The notes: generated from the letters alone by a model not told the origin. 64,000 nucleotides of DNA from Hortaea werneckii (GCA_037044905.1 JBAOKB010000144.1:62001-126000); one strand, 5' to 3'. Positions 1 through 12,079 are shown, counted from the stretch's first letter. A program made the numbers and translations.

Positions 1-2400
1 AGTACTATTCTATCTAGCTTTAAGAATAGGCATTAATTCCTTGTAATAACTACTAAAAGATCTCTAGTAGTTATCTAATTAGTTAATAGGAGGTTAACGC
101 CTATCTATAGCACCTAGAGGACCTTATAAAGGAGAATTTAATAAGGCCTTCTAGTAAGGTCTAGTATAACTAGTCTTATAGTGCCGGATCTATTTACTAT
201 ATATCTAGTGCTATAACTAGTTATTCGAATAGGATAGTTAAGTTCCTAGAAGTCTTTAAATAAAGCTTAATTAGCGTAGATATATATCTCTATTCTAGAG
301 TTAATTACCTAGTCGAGGATTCTAAGCTTAGATACCTTTCGATCTAACTCTATCGTTTACAGCGTAACTATAAAGCTATATACCTCGGTAGAGACAAAGT
401 TTAATTAAGTATTACCCTTATATTAGTCTAGCGTAAGGTACTTAATGTCTAGTTAGGCTATAAGTGCGCGCTTAGGTTCCTAGTTTAATCTAGTTGCTAA
501 GTTTTATACCTTTCGTTTACCTATTACTAGTCCTCGACTTTAACTTAGCCTTAAGTATAGGTTCTAGACGTAGTAGCGACTATTCGGATATAGTAGTTAA
601 GTATTTAGGTAAAGAGCGCATCGATCTAGCATAGTAGCGAATAAATTTAAGTAGCTACCCTTAGCTAAGTAGGAGCGAGAGTATTTAGTAGCTATCTAGC
701 TCTTACTATTTTTAATTAAGGTCTATCGATTATACGCTCTCTACTCTAGTTTGTCGAAGCCTATATTCTATCCCTCGCTAAAGCCGGCGATCTTTTAGAA
801 CTAGCTTATAGCTATCTAGTCTATAAACTAGGTCCCTAAAGTATATAAGAATAGGAGGCTTTTCTATATCTTATTTAGAACTAAGTCGCTACGTAGCTAG
901 TTAAAATCCTTAAAACGTTTAAAGAACTCCTAAACAAATCCTATATAGCTTTTAGCTTAGTTAAATAAATAGTTAATAAGGAAAGAGAACTTTAAGATTC
1001 TAATATCGACTCTAGTTGCTATACATTCCTTATCTAAGATATTAATTGCCTCTTAGACTATAGTCGCCTTATCTAGTTTTACTACTATATATCGTTCGCA
1101 ACTAGCTTTAATTAATCTAAATAGGATTTTATCTTGCTTCTCTATTTAAGCTATAAGCTTTATAAACTTATTATAAATATAGTCTAGTTTACTCCTAGTA
1201 AGTATTAGTAGGCGGGTTTCTCTAGTAAAATTACGTAGGAGCCCTATCCGTTAAGTAGTAGTTTAGTATTAGTTATACTAGAGAGTCTAGTTTAATAGGC
1301 CGGAGAGCTTAACTATAGAGTTAAATAGGCGTCTATCTACTCGTATATTTTACTAGGCTAGGAAGAATTCGATTAAGTTGCGCGTAATTCGATTTAATTA
1401 TACTAGTTAATTAAGGGAGTTACTAGCGTTTAGAGTAGCTAGACGCTAGCTTCGTCGGGTTAATATACTACTTATAGGTGTCTAATTAAGGTTATTATAT
1501 GTTAAGAGTTCTAAATAAAATTAAGCTAGATCTTTAGCTAAGTTTGCCTTAGCTTAAGGCGCTTTTATAAAGGAGTTCCCCTCTTAGTAAACGTAGTTAG
1601 ATTTTTTCGGGAGTGTAGACCTTTAAGTACTAATTTAACTATCGTTGTTATTACTACTCTTACCTTACTCCCCTTCGTATATAAAATATTTAGGTTCTTA
1701 GTAACCTAGTAGATCTATATTCTCTAGGGATAAGAATATGCCCTAGGGGACTATAGAGCTACTTATACTGTTTTAAGAGCGTTAAGTATTTTCTTTAGCC
1801 TCTAGTTAAGCCTTCTTCTCTTATTTTCGGTATCGTTTACTATCGCGTTTCTACTTCTTAACCTTCTTGGGGTTCTTATTATAGTAGGCTTAACTAGAGT
1901 CGCGCTTTGCTTACTTATGTTACTCTTTATCGTATATTAAGGTATCGGTTATTGTTTAGGTAAAGAGTATAAAGGATTAATTAAGTTAAGTAGTAGATTA
2001 TAAAATAAAAAAGGTTAGTATTCTCCTACTTAAATGTTCGTTAGGTAGATAGTTAGTAGATAATAAGTTTTTTAATTTAAGCATCTACTAGTTTAGTTAA
2101 CCGAGATGTTATAGAACAACTAGGGCTGCTTAGATTTAAAGAAAAACTTTAATTAACTACTCCCCTATTATATAGGATTAACTTAATTTAACTTAAGGTA
2201 TATTAAGATTTTTTATATTCGCTAGCTCTAAGGCCTTATTGTTAAAGTATAGCTAGCTACTCGCTAAGATAGCGATATAGTAGCGGATAGTAGTCTTAGA
2301 AGGGTTATTCCTTATAGAGCTTATTACAAACGCCTATCTAGGCTTATAACCTATTAAAGTTATAAACCGTGTGTATTATATGTCTATCTACTAAGCTAAA
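1..2400. repeat. RIP-degraded AT-rich repeat (probable dead transposable element)
   Basis: This stretch is AT-rich and dominated by TpA-containing words (ctag, taag, tagt), while CpA and TpG dinucleotides are almost absent; CpG is still present. That is the signature of repeat-induced point mutation, which converts CpA to TpA in repeated DNA of filamentous ascomycetes. No reading frame of 60 codons survives on either strand. The composition returns to normal around 2390-2450. I could not recognise terminal repeats or a polymerase, so the element class (an LTR retrotransposon would be the usual candidate) is a guess. Confidence 0.8.
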
Positions 2401-3515
2401 AACTATGTACAAATATTTACTAGCGCTCCGAGGTCGGCTAGACCCGTAGTAGATTACCGATAAGGTAGATCACCGTCTTACAATAAGTGTGTGTAGTGTA
2501 TGGAAGTATCCGTTTGGGTACCCGTGTACGCCACTCTTGTTAGCCGCTGTGAAAAGGTCCCGGTGATCCGATCGCGAGGAACGAAATCCCGAAACTCACC
2601 CTGAAGCTTTTCGAGACGCGGTTCCCCAATGCGGTATACGGATAGGTGCCGCATACAGGACGGACAGCGATCAATTAGATGATGGGGAGAGGTCAGCTAC
2701 ACGACGAGACATGTACGCCTTGCATACACCATCGAAGATAATGAGAGGTACTTATTACCAAGGAAGATTGCACGCATGCTTCAGAGACAACAGCCTAAAA
2801 ACTACCGAGACGAGGTACTCTGAGCAAGCGGCTTGAATGCGATACTGTACTTCAGAGACAATGCTTAAGCACTTTAGCCTAAAACATTCTGGCAACTCTT
2901 TCAGCTGTACATCGAGAGATTTCCCAAAGTATCTCGCTACATGTTGAACGGTGTGTCCTTTTCTGTAAAGTAAGCGAAGGGTACGATATAGTATTATCGT
3001 CGAACCCTCTTGGTCAAATTGTCCCTACTCCACATCGAGTCCTAAAGCAACTTGGCTCTCTTCATGTCTAGACACCAAAACTTGTTGTCTAGAAAAAGAA
3101 AAGAACAAAAAAGAGAGAGAGAGAGAAAGACTGGCTTCCGATCAAATATCAGAGGACGAACCTCTCTCCTCGATGAGTGGCGATTACTAGAAAACCCCCT
3201 TCTCTATTGATACAATGCATAACCTATACAAGCTCCCGCCTCTAACATCACACAAAACGCCATCGCTCAGAAGACCCAGCAAATCGTATCTCTATCATCT
3301 ATTAATGCATGCACGTATGTGTGTGAAGTAAACCGCAGTATGCGAGAATCCTTCGGCGTGAAGCCTCGCAATATCAACACTGGTCGAGAAAAAAAAAAAA
3401 AAGAAATGCCCATAAACGCCACGACACCTCCATGACCGCTTGACCCTAAGTCCGAAACCGAAAAGGGGCCACGTGAAGAAAGAAATCGGGAAAGCAGCAA
3501 GCAGTCATAGATCAA
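2401..3515. other. Gene-free transition next to the repeat
   Basis: Normal base composition but no convincing gene. It holds a GA microsatellite at about 3112-3127 and an A tract near 3390-3402. The right end is the 3' flank of the minus-strand gene ending at 3516. Confidence 0.5.
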
Positions 3516-4668
3516 CTACTCCAGCCCCCTCATCAGCCGTGCCCTCAACCGATTATTGACAACCCCGCCAACACCAAAAGCCGGCACGATCCTACCCATG
3601 CGGGCAAAACTGCTCTTGAGCCAATCGAGCCTGACTTTCCGCATGCGGTCGCCTAGCGGCGTGCCGCCGTTCCTATTATACAGGTCCAGACCGAGGAGGT
3701 GGAAGGGGGTACTGATCAGCTGGACAGCGGCAGGGGCGAGGAACTGCGCGGCGGAAGCGCGACTGACGTATGCCTGGGCGGCGTCGGAGATGGGGAGGTT
3801 GGGCGCGATGAGCGGGGGTAAGTTAAAACTCGCGAAGATGGTGAGGCAGTCGCGGATAGCGAAGAGGCTGTAGGTGACGGGGGGGATCGGGCGGGGGGAG
3901 ACGGTGCCGAACATTTTGGTGAATTGGCTGTCCTTGTACAGGCCGAGGCTGAGGTTGGCGAGGCTGGTGGCGGCGAATTTGGACGGGCCGCTGGTGACGG
4001 TCGAGGCGGGTTTGTCGGCGAGGGAGGCCTTGAAAGTGTCGAGGGAGTTGGCCATGAGGTAGGTGCCGCTATAGACCATGAAGATGATGGCGAAGGGTTT
4101 GGAGGTGAGGAAGCGGTGGGGACGTGAGAAGAAGGCGGTGAAGGAGGCTTTGATCGAGTCCATCATCTGTCTCTTGCCGGAAGCGTTTTCGATGATCGCC
4201 CTGGAAGATTATGATCCGTTAGCAATGCCGTCTGTGTAAGCGCAGATAGACCATGCTTTCAGCCAAGCAGATTGCGAGAGGCATCACATACTTATCCACC
4301 GTCATAATAACCGGCGCAACCAACCCCCCAGCCGTCGCCGCACACGCCGCATCCGCTACGACTCTCCGACCCAAATTCTTCGTATTCCAATGCCTCTTCT
4401 CCGGCTCCCCCTCCACCATGCGGATCTCACCATCGATCGAGGCCGGAACATCCCATAAAGGCTTCGCATTGAAAGGCGTACTGCCAGCCAAATGCTGCTG
4501 ATGCTGGTGGTGCTGCTGCTGACCTCCAGTCCTATTACTATTACTTGCGTCATCCATACCACCAGAAGTATTAACCCGAGAAACCGACGTCGCTGCTGGA
4601 GAAGCAGCAGCAGCTGATGTAGCAGCAGCAGGCTCTCCGGCCCCGACAACCATATTCGTTCGAACCAA
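3516..4668 (-). CDS. Conserved fungal membrane protein, probably mitochondrial (function unknown)
   Basis: Two exons, 4668-4292 and 4200-3516, joined across a 91-nt intron (donor GTATGT, acceptor CTTCCAG), give 353 codons. The N-terminal ~65 residues are low-complexity (Ala/Ser, then Gln/His). The conserved part follows: a segment with NLGRRVVADAACAAT and a hydrophobic stretch GGLVAPVIM, an FFSRPHRFLTSKPFAIIF region entering a membrane segment, and further hydrophobic stretches around RDCLTIFASFNLPPLI. The C-terminus is basic. The layout reminds me of a fungal mitochondrial inner-membrane family that I believe includes yeast YIL077C, but I cannot verify that. Splicing keeps frame and joins VDK to AIIENASGK. 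The start is the first Met of the open frame. Confidence 0.75.
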
Positions 4669-5524
4669 GACTTCTAATCTCGGCGCGCATTACACCTCTT
4701 CCCAGGAATCACCACCTCCGATAGATCTTTCTCTAGTTTCCTTTTTAGGAATGCATCCGTGAGTCGCCGAAAGGATGAGGATGAGGATAAGGATGAGAGG
4801 CTCAAACGGCGGCGAAGAAGAAAAGGCGCGAGAAAGGGACGCAGGAAAACAAGGCCCTACGCAGTGGGTGAAGAGGAAGATAAGACAGGATGACGGCAGT
4901 GATAACAGTGACGAGCAGAGGTTCCGGCCAACAAGGGAGATTTGCGCGAGAGAGAGAGAGCGCGCGAGCGAGAGCGCGACATCGGCGTTAATCGGGCATT
5001 GTAAAAGCCCATAGAGTGCTCAACCGGATCGCTGGGCAAAGTTCCGATCACCGATCGGCAATTGGTTTAGCAGATCTCGCCTGTGCTTCGCTACTTCCAC
5101 AGCTTCGATATACCTGGTATGCATAATGTATACTACAGCAGGTAGTACTGTAGGAGTAAAGAGCTCATGTCATTACTTCTAACGCGTTTCGACGGAAGGG
5201 CATACGAAGCCAACGGGAATTCTTTGTTTTTTTCTCTCATAGAAAAAAGGAAAATCAGAGGAAAAAGAAAAGGAAGAATTGAGTATAGAAATCCCATTCC
5301 CATCTACCTTACGGAGAGCAAACGTGCAAAAGCACCTCACGCAGACATAAAACAAACGCCATTGAGCCCATTATCCCCCATCCCGTGATTTCCCCCATCC
5401 CGTAAACTTCATAACTCGTGTACTCGAAGCATCAGCAAGTGAAAAAAACGAGAAGCAATCCCCATAACCTTTCTTTCCCCTTCTCCCTCAACCCTCAAGA
5501 GCCCGCCCGAAAAGATCTACCTCC
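4669..5524. other. Intergenic region upstream of the 3516-4668 gene
   Basis: Promoter side of the minus-strand gene ending at 3516 and 3' side of the minus-strand gene ending at 5525. It has a purine-rich GA/GCGA stretch at about 4940-4980. No coding region is supported. Confidence 0.4.
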
Positions 5525-8500
5525 TCACCCCCTCCTCCCCTCCACAATCCCCCTCAACCGCTCCCTCTCCCTAACATCCTGACGAGAATACTCAGCCGCA
5601 ACACCGATAACATAACTCACCGCCGCAGCACTAACGCCGACCTTCACCACCCAGCCGAACAGACCCCCACGCTTACGATGATACTGTGAGCGAGAGGAAC
5701 GGCGATGATGCCGCTCATGCCTCTCGTTCCAGCGTTTCTTCGAACCCGAGAAAACCGGTTCCTGGCGGCGGACACGCGCGGTGGCGGCGGCGGGGGAAGA
5801 AGGACGAGAAGAATTGAGCGCACCATCACCACCACCATGATCGAATTCGCGAGCCTGAGCCCGAGCGGACTTGAGCTTCGTATCGGCACCTTCGACGACG
5901 GCGCCGCCGAAATCGTCTTTGGGACCGCCTTCGGCGGAGGAGAAGACGGGATCGTGATTCACGAACCCGGTCGGGGAAGCGAAGTTCCCGGTTGAGACTT
6001 CCGAGAGAGGGGTGCCACCGCTGAGACCGGAGGAGCCGTCGATGGGGTTGACGGCAGGACGTCTCTTGGTCGACGCGGCAGCATTCTCGTCATAAGCCTG
6101 CGCCGCCTCCTGCGCTAAAGCGTTCTCGTAGGGGACCAGAATCTTCCCGGACTCGAGGGAATTCGGATCATGTCCCTTGCCCGTGTCCTTCCTTGCAGCG
6201 TGTTGACCGTAGAAATTCGCCGCGTCCTCGGCCATGCCGTTTTCCTTAGGCTTGATAAGCCCATGGTCGACCAGACTCGCCTGACGGGAAGCAGCAGCAT
6301 CAGCCTCCTTCGCAGAGGAAGTGTCGTTCGAAGTCTTGACCTTCTTGAAAATGAGAAGATCCCTCGTCCCGTGGATAACCTGGAACCCTTCCCGCTGCAA
6401 CTCCGCGAAATGCGGGACAAAGCGGGCAGGTTGATAGAGCTGCGAGAGGGCCTGAGGGATGGAGATCGGGGTCTCGACGGTGGCGCCCGAAAAGGCAGGC
6501 GTGGTAGTGGTGGCAGTGGAGAATTTGTCGTTCCCGGAGTCGTAAGCGAGGACTTTATAGAGCGGAGGATGTTCCCACTCGATTGTAGAGACGGAGGAGG
6601 CTTCTGGCATTGTCTCTTTCTCGTTCTGCTGGTTGGCCAGTCCGGTCGGGATGAGCTTAGGCGAAGCATCATCCACAATCTTCTTGTCCTGGACAGGCGT
6701 GGATGATACCTGCGTAGGATGGCTTTCCTTCTCCCGACGAGCAGCGATCTCAGCCTCACGAGCCTTCTGCTTGTCAGACTTATACCAGTCACCCCTCACC
6801 TTATACTTCTCCAAAGCCTCCTCCCAAGCGGGATTGTTAATAAACCGCGGATCCTCCATAAACCGCGCATGCCGCACTTCCTCCCTTGACTTCGGCTCCG
6901 ACTCTCGCGCTTGACGGTGCTCAACATCAATAGCCCCATAACGCTGCTCATAAATCCCCTTGACCTCTTCCACCAGCGCGCGATCCCTCGCCTTCTGCTC
7001 CGCTTGGGCCATTTCTTCCTTCGAAGGCTGCGGAGGGCAAGTCGGCTGCTTATACCACTTCCCGCCATCGGCAGCAGCGAAGTCGCAGATCTTCGGGTCG
7101 AAGTCGCCTTCCGCTTGGACCTCTTTGGCTTTGGTATCTGCCGAGCCGACGGACTTGGAGGACTTGAAGCTGGAAGTCGCGGATGGTGTTACAGTGGAGT
7201 GTTGACGGCTCTTGGAGAGTTCGGACTCAAGGTAGCGGATGCGTTCGATGTGCTTCTCGCCTTGGACAGCGCTCTGCTTGAACGTCCTGTCGAGTTCCTG
7301 TCTCAGGCTCTTGATCTTATCGACGTACTTGGCCTTATCAGCATCGAAACCTTCGTTGGCAGACCTCGGCGACTTCTTCGGTGTCCTAGGAACGTCGTGT
7401 TCTGGCATATCATGCTCGCGCACCGCAGTCGGAGTCTCCTTGTACTTGGCCAGCTCAGTCTCGAGCCCGTTGATTCGGTGCATGTATTCCTCAGCATGAA
7501 CCGAGCTCTGCTTGTATGCCACGTCGAGCTCTGCGCGCAAGTTCCGAATCTTGTCGACGTACTTTTTCTCGTCCCTGACGGCTTCAATGGCTGGCTTGCC
7601 GGTGCTGGCATCCACAGCAAGCATCCGTGTTTTGGCCAGCTCGGCCTCTAGCTGTTGAATGCGTTTCTCTTCTTCCGTCAACGAAATTGGAGTCTTGAAC
7701 TTCGCAAGCGCCCTCTCTAAACCAGTCTGAATGCGAAACTCCTCCTCTGGACTAAGAGGAGCCTTCTCCTTCAGCCTGTCCTCGTGGGCAGCCATCTTCG
7801 ATTTCTGGTCATTGACCTCGGCATTCAGGAGCGCGTTAGCCTTTTCCTTCTGGCTTCTCTTCTCAAGCTCTGCTTTGGTCGGCTGAGGCTTCAACCCATG
7901 CGGCGGTATGTGATATGGCTTGTTGCTTACCATACGCCTGACCCGGTCCGCTTGCAGACGATCAGCAGCGTCAGACCAGCCTGCGGGCACCGCATTAGAG
8001 ATGGGAGTGGGCATTGGCTCTGTAGATTCATGGGCAGCAGAATCATCCAGGTCTCTGATCGGCTTGCCGCTCTGGAGACGGTCTACAGTCGGCTGGAGGG
8101 TCATTGGACGGAGCTTTTCGGCGGCTTGATTACCCCTGTCAAGGCTTGTTTGCAACTTGTCGGCAGACGAGTTAGGTTCCGTAGCAGGCGCCGAGTTAGA
8201 TTTCTGGCCTGGCTTTTTATCGAGATTGACGACCTTGCGCGAAGGTTTGCTTGTAGTAGTGTCAGGATCAAGCCGACGTTTAAGCTCTGCGATCTGCTCG
8301 TCAAGCTTGATACGCTCTTTTTTGATCCTCTCAAAATGGTATGCGCTTCGTTCTCCTGAGAGTAGCTTGGCTTTCTCCCATTCCAACGACTGTAGTTTAC
8401 GACCTAACAACACTTTCTCTTCAGACTTCGCCTGCTTGGCGCGGTCAAGCCGACCTTTAAGCTCTGCAATCTGCCCGTCAAGCTTGATAACCTCCTTCTT

Positions 8501-10216
8501 GATCCTCTCAAAATGGTATGCGCTTCGTTCTCCTGAGAGTAGCTTGGATTTCTCCCATTCCAACGACTGTAGTTCACGTTCCAGCATGACTTCCTCTTCA
8601 GCAGCGTCCCATTGAGTCTTCGCCTGCTTGGTGTGGCGTTGGTTATCGACCTTCGCGAGCTCTCGGTCGCGGATTATGTCGTCCACTTCGGCGTCATGTT
8701 CAGAGATGGGGTTGTCAAATTTGGCGTTCATCGCCGTCCGCTCAGCAGTCTTGAGAGCTTTGCTAGAAGACTCCGGCTTTCTGGTCTTGCCCATTGAAGC
8801 TCGGACATTGTCTGCCGTGAGCAAGTCAATGTCATCCTTTGGCATATTCGCCAAAGCGGCAGGTCTGGTAGGCGATGCTTGAGAACCAGAGCCCTTCTTG
8901 TCAGCGTTAGGGACACGGCCTACAGTGTTAACGACTTCTCCTGAAGGGGTGTTGATAAGACTTCGCATGTCACCAGGTCGTGTCGGAAGTGATGGTTTTT
9001 CGTTTGAGGAAGGTTGCTTGGTAGCTGTCCAACCAGCAACTTCCCGGTTGTAGTCATCGCTCTCATAGCGCTCAAGGTTGATCTCGCGACCTTGCGACGA
9101 CAGTGGGCCTTCGATCTGTACACAACGGTTGGTGACGGGATCGTACTCGAAGCGTTTGACTTGGCCGGAGGCAGAGTCCCACTCCGTCCGATAAGTCTTC
9201 TTCGTCCATGAGTCCCAAGATGTAGAATCATACGATGCGTAGTCTCGTGGCGAGGACGTTTCTGCAGAGGCCTTTGGTGCTGGCTCCGACTTACTAGGTG
9301 GCTGTGCTTTTGCCGTTGCAGACAGACCTGGGTCGTCGATTGCGTCCCTTCTCGTCGAGAGCAGATCAGCTTTGGACTCGGGCCACAAATCAGTACCATA
9401 CGAAAGACCGGGGTCATCCTTATGCTCCCTCTTCGCGGCGGTGTCTTGCCTGTCCTGGCTGGGCTGTGGTTCGAGATTTTGCTTCACTTGGTGGATATCT
9501 TGCCGATTCTTCTGGTGGTTTTGAGGCTCAACACGTGGAGTGGCGTTCTTGTCCCAACTCCTTGGCTTGTACCTGTCCGAACCTCTCAGTCCCATTTCCT
9601 CTCTCATCCAGTTGGGTACCAACGGGCTCCAGAAGGGCTCAAACCTCTTGCCGAAGACAGCTTCGTATGGGTCGTGTTCGATTCGCTTTCGCATGAACTC
9701 CATGCGTTCTTTCCATTCTTTCTCCCGCTGGGAGAGCTCGTACCCCTCGTTACTATCACCATCGTCACGGGTCGGCTTCTCTTGAGCCTTTGCCTGTTGA
9801 TTGTCAGGTTGGTTGCGAGCGAATTGATTCCAGGTCGAGCCCGGGCCACCGCGGCTGAAGTTGGAGGCGAAACGAATGTGGCGGGGAGAGAAGAACGGGC
9901 GGTGGTTGCAGTCCCATTCGAACTGGCTCCTCCGCTTCATGCTCTTGAGCAACTTGGCTCGGCTCTTGACGGTGTGATACTTGGCATAACGATGGTACGA
10001 AGGATCGGTAGGTGAAGACCAGTCATCGTAACGACCCTTACCCCAGCCGAACAACGAGCGTGCTTGGGAGGCCGAAGCCGGCTTGTAGAGGCTGGATGAC
10101 GAAGAAGATAAGGACGAGGTGGTTGCAATCGAATGACGACGGACGGCCAGAGAGCCACCCGCGAGCCGAGGCGGGAGCATGGTCGTCGTTGTCGATATCG
10201 ATGGCGTGGTGTGCAC
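5525..10216 (-). CDS. Large coiled-coil protein with mitochondrial-type N-terminus and C-terminal membrane segment
   Basis: Uninterrupted frame of 1563 codons; I do not recognise a named family. The N-terminus is Ser/Arg-rich and lacks acids (residues ~1-60, second Met at residue 13), like a mitochondrial targeting sequence. A conserved-looking block follows (DPYEAVFGKRFEPFWSPLVP, about residue 180). Residues ~500-1050 are charged and helical, with strong coiled-coil character. They contain a 59-residue tandem repeat (about 545-660, core LEWEKxKLLSGERSAYHF) and a second repeated unit of type KYVDKIxxLRxELD occurring twice. The last ~60 residues are basic, then GWVVKVGVSAAAVSYVIG, a likely membrane helix, and a charged tail. 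A scaffold or tether anchored in a membrane is the simplest reading; no enzyme motif is visible. It may start at residue 13. Confidence 0.85.
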   Translation of the reverse strand: MHTTPSISTTTTMLPPRLAGGSLAVRRHSIATTSSLSSSSSSLYKPASASQARSLFGWGKGRYDDWSSPTDPSYHRYAKYHTVKSRAKLLKSMKRRSQFEWDCNHRPFFSPRHIRFASNFSRGGPGSTWNQFARNQPDNQQAKAQEKPTRDDGDSNEGYELSQREKEWKERMEFMRKRIEHDPYEAVFGKRFEPFWSPLVPNWMREEMGLRGSDRYKPRSWDKNATPRVEPQNHQKNRQDIHQVKQNLEPQPSQDRQDTAAKREHKDDPGLSYGTDLWPESKADLLSTRRDAIDDPGLSATAKAQPPSKSEPAPKASAETSSPRDYASYDSTSWDSWTKKTYRTEWDSASGQVKRFEYDPVTNRCVQIEGPLSSQGREINLERYESDDYNREVAGWTATKQPSSNEKPSLPTRPGDMRSLINTPSGEVVNTVGRVPNADKKGSGSQASPTRPAALANMPKDDIDLLTADNVRASMGKTRKPESSSKALKTAERTAMNAKFDNPISEHDAEVDDIIRDRELAKVDNQRHTKQAKTQWDAAEEEVMLERELQSLEWEKSKLLSGERSAYHFERIKKEVIKLDGQIAELKGRLDRAKQAKSEEKVLLGRKLQSLEWEKAKLLSGERSAYHFERIKKERIKLDEQIAELKRRLDPDTTTSKPSRKVVNLDKKPGQKSNSAPATEPNSSADKLQTSLDRGNQAAEKLRPMTLQPTVDRLQSGKPIRDLDDSAAHESTEPMPTPISNAVPAGWSDAADRLQADRVRRMVSNKPYHIPPHGLKPQPTKAELEKRSQKEKANALLNAEVNDQKSKMAAHEDRLKEKAPLSPEEEFRIQTGLERALAKFKTPISLTEEEKRIQQLEAELAKTRMLAVDASTGKPAIEAVRDEKKYVDKIRNLRAELDVAYKQSSVHAEEYMHRINGLETELAKYKETPTAVREHDMPEHDVPRTPKKSPRSANEGFDADKAKYVDKIKSLRQELDRTFKQSAVQGEKHIERIRYLESELSKSRQHSTVTPSATSSFKSSKSVGSADTKAKEVQAEGDFDPKICDFAAADGGKWYKQPTCPPQPSKEEMAQAEQKARDRALVEEVKGIYEQRYGAIDVEHRQARESEPKSREEVRHARFMEDPRFINNPAWEEALEKYKVRGDWYKSDKQKAREAEIAARREKESHPTQVSSTPVQDKKIVDDASPKLIPTGLANQQNEKETMPEASSVSTIEWEHPPLYKVLAYDSGNDKFSTATTTTPAFSGATVETPISIPQALSQLYQPARFVPHFAELQREGFQVIHGTRDLLIFKKVKTSNDTSSAKEADAAASRQASLVDHGLIKPKENGMAEDAANFYGQHAARKDTGKGHDPNSLESGKILVPYENALAQEAAQAYDENAAASTKRRPAVNPIDGSSGLSGGTPLSEVSTGNFASPTGFVNHDPVFSSAEGGPKDDFGGAVVEGADTKLKSARAQAREFDHGGGDGALNSSRPSSPAAATARVRRQEPVFSGSKKRWNERHERHHRRSSRSQYHRKRGGLFGWVVKVGVSAAAVSYVIGVAAEYSRQDVRERERLRGIVEGRRG

Positions 10217-11074
10217 CCCGACCTGAGTACAGAAGATGGGTCGGTGGTCAGTCGGTCAGTCGGTCAGTAGTAATCAGCTGCGGTGGAGATGTAGCTTGGT
10301 CGAGCTCATCGGCAGAGATCGGGGACGTCACGAAGCTACAGTGTGCAGCCTATCAGTACGATCGATGTCTGCTTATCAGCTGCCTTGCGATCTGCCTAAG
10401 ACTGGATGGTGATGAGGCTGCCGGCAGCCCACGGGGGATGTTAGCGGAAGAACTACGAGAGGGATGAAGATGAACAGGAACAGGAGAGAGGATGGTGGTA
10501 GCGGTAGCGGTAGTGGTAGCGGTAGTCGGAGTGGGAGTGGATGACCACCTGCAGCCGCGGAAGAGTATCACTAGAGTGATGATGAATTGGAACCTCCAAC
10601 TAAGGCAGCAGCTACTCGGTCATCGGCAGCCGGGAACCTTGGAAGGTACCACCGCACCAAGCGTGGAAGGAAGCCACCTAAACTGTCATGCACTGGAGGC
10701 AGGCACGAACTTACCCCGCTTGCCCGCCTTGCCTGCCTCACCGAGCTCACCTTGCCCGCATCTCCACGCGCCGAATTCACGCGCTAGCCCATCAACCCAC
10801 CTGATAAGCTACGCTAGAGCCCACGGTTTCAGTCTGTGCTTCTGTCACATGCTTCGCCGTTCATCGACATGATTCATTAAGATATTGATTGATCCTCCCC
10901 CAGATTCATGGATTAATCAATCTCCATCAATTGTATTGATCCTACTGTACCGGATGCCGTGCGCGTCTCGAACCTTCTTCGCCTCTTGCTGACACACCAT
11001 TCGAGATTCATGCCGCATGCGAACACGCAATACGTGATGACTCCCCAGACAATAACACCAACGTATATTTAGAC
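10217..11074. promoter_or_regulatory. Divergent intergenic region (5525-10216 gene and CUZ1-like gene)
   Basis: The two flanking genes are transcribed away from each other, so this ~860 bp should hold both promoters. It contains tandem GGTCAGTC-type units near 10240-10270 and GGTAGC/GGTAGT units near 10495-10530. No specific factor site is assigned. Confidence 0.4.
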
Positions 11075-12079
11075 ATGACCCCTTCGCGCACACCTGATCT
11101 TCCCAACAACGACCCCTCTTCTTCCGATATGGCAACCGCAGACGTCGAGGCAATCGGTGCCCACTGCCAGCATCCATACTGTCACCAACTCGACTTCCTC
11201 CCCTTCAAATGCGACAGCTGCAAAGGGTAGGTCAGTCGTCCGCATTCCCACCCTTCACCCATTCTCGCTGACACATGACGTAGCACATACTGTCTCGACC
11301 ACCGCTCCGAAACCGCCCATCAATGTCCCCAAGCCGGCGAATGGGCACGGCGACGGGCCCAACGCGAGAACCACTCCTCCGGCCCCTCGACCCCACGCCC
11401 CAACATCCTGACCCACGAAAAGCAATGCGCCGAACCCTCCTGCAAAACCCTCATCGACACGCCCCTCGTCACCGGCGTGCACTGCGACAAATGCAACCGG
11501 AGCTACTGCCTCAAACACCGCTTCACCAACGACCACAACTGCGCGAACCTAACCCCACTCGGCGCCCGTCCAGCCACCACAGGACCCACCCAACGCGAAC
11601 GGGGCATCGCAGCGCTGGACAAACTCCGGGCCTGGGGGCTCAAGAAAAAAGAATCCCTGCCTAAAACCCCCCAAACCAAAACCAAAGCCGCCGCCGCCCA
11701 ACGAATCCAAGAAACCGCCACGCTGAAAAAGACCGCCAAAGGCGACCCCTCCATCCCGGCCGACAAACGCATCTACCTCTACGTGGAAGCGAGCTCGGAG
11801 ACGCTTTCCGCCAAGATCCCCAAGGGGAACTTTTTCTATAACCGCGAGTTCACCGTAGGCCGGATGCTGGATCTCGCGGCTAAGAGTCTGCAGGTCAGTA
11901 ATCTGAATAACCGGAGCGAGAGCGAGGAGGATAAGTTGAGGGTTTTCCATGTCGAGGGGGGCAGGTTGGTGGGGTTTGGTGAGAAGGTGGGTCAGTGTTT
12001 GCAGAGTGGGAATACGGTTGTGTTGTTGAGGGGGGTGGGACCGGGGATGGTGGGGACGCCGGAGAATGCTGTGGGCTGA
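11075..12079 (+). CDS. CUZ1: AN1-type zinc-finger protein with ubiquitin-like C-terminus (CUZ1/ZFAND1 family)
   Basis: Exon 1 is 11075-11226 and exon 2 is 11284-12079, with a 57-nt intron (GTAGGT...TAG), giving 315 codons. The first AN1 finger (about residues 28-70) has CQHPYCHQLDFLPFKCDSC, is completed across the intron by GTYCLDHR and ends with HQC. A second finger starts at CAEPSCKT and includes CDKCNRSYCLKHR and HNC. The C-terminal ~110 residues (KRIYLYVEASSE, FYNREFTVGRMLDLAA, LLRGVG) fit the ubiquitin-like fold that binds Cdc48 in yeast Cuz1, a factor linking the proteasome and Cdc48, notably under arsenite stress. A second in-frame Met at 11129 could be the real start. The symbol follows the yeast orthologue by family resemblance. 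Confidence 0.88.

Noticed and set aside
1..60. Telomeric repeats at the left edge
   Set aside because: No TTAGGG/CCCTAA arrays; the AT-rich sequence is a RIP-mutated repeat.
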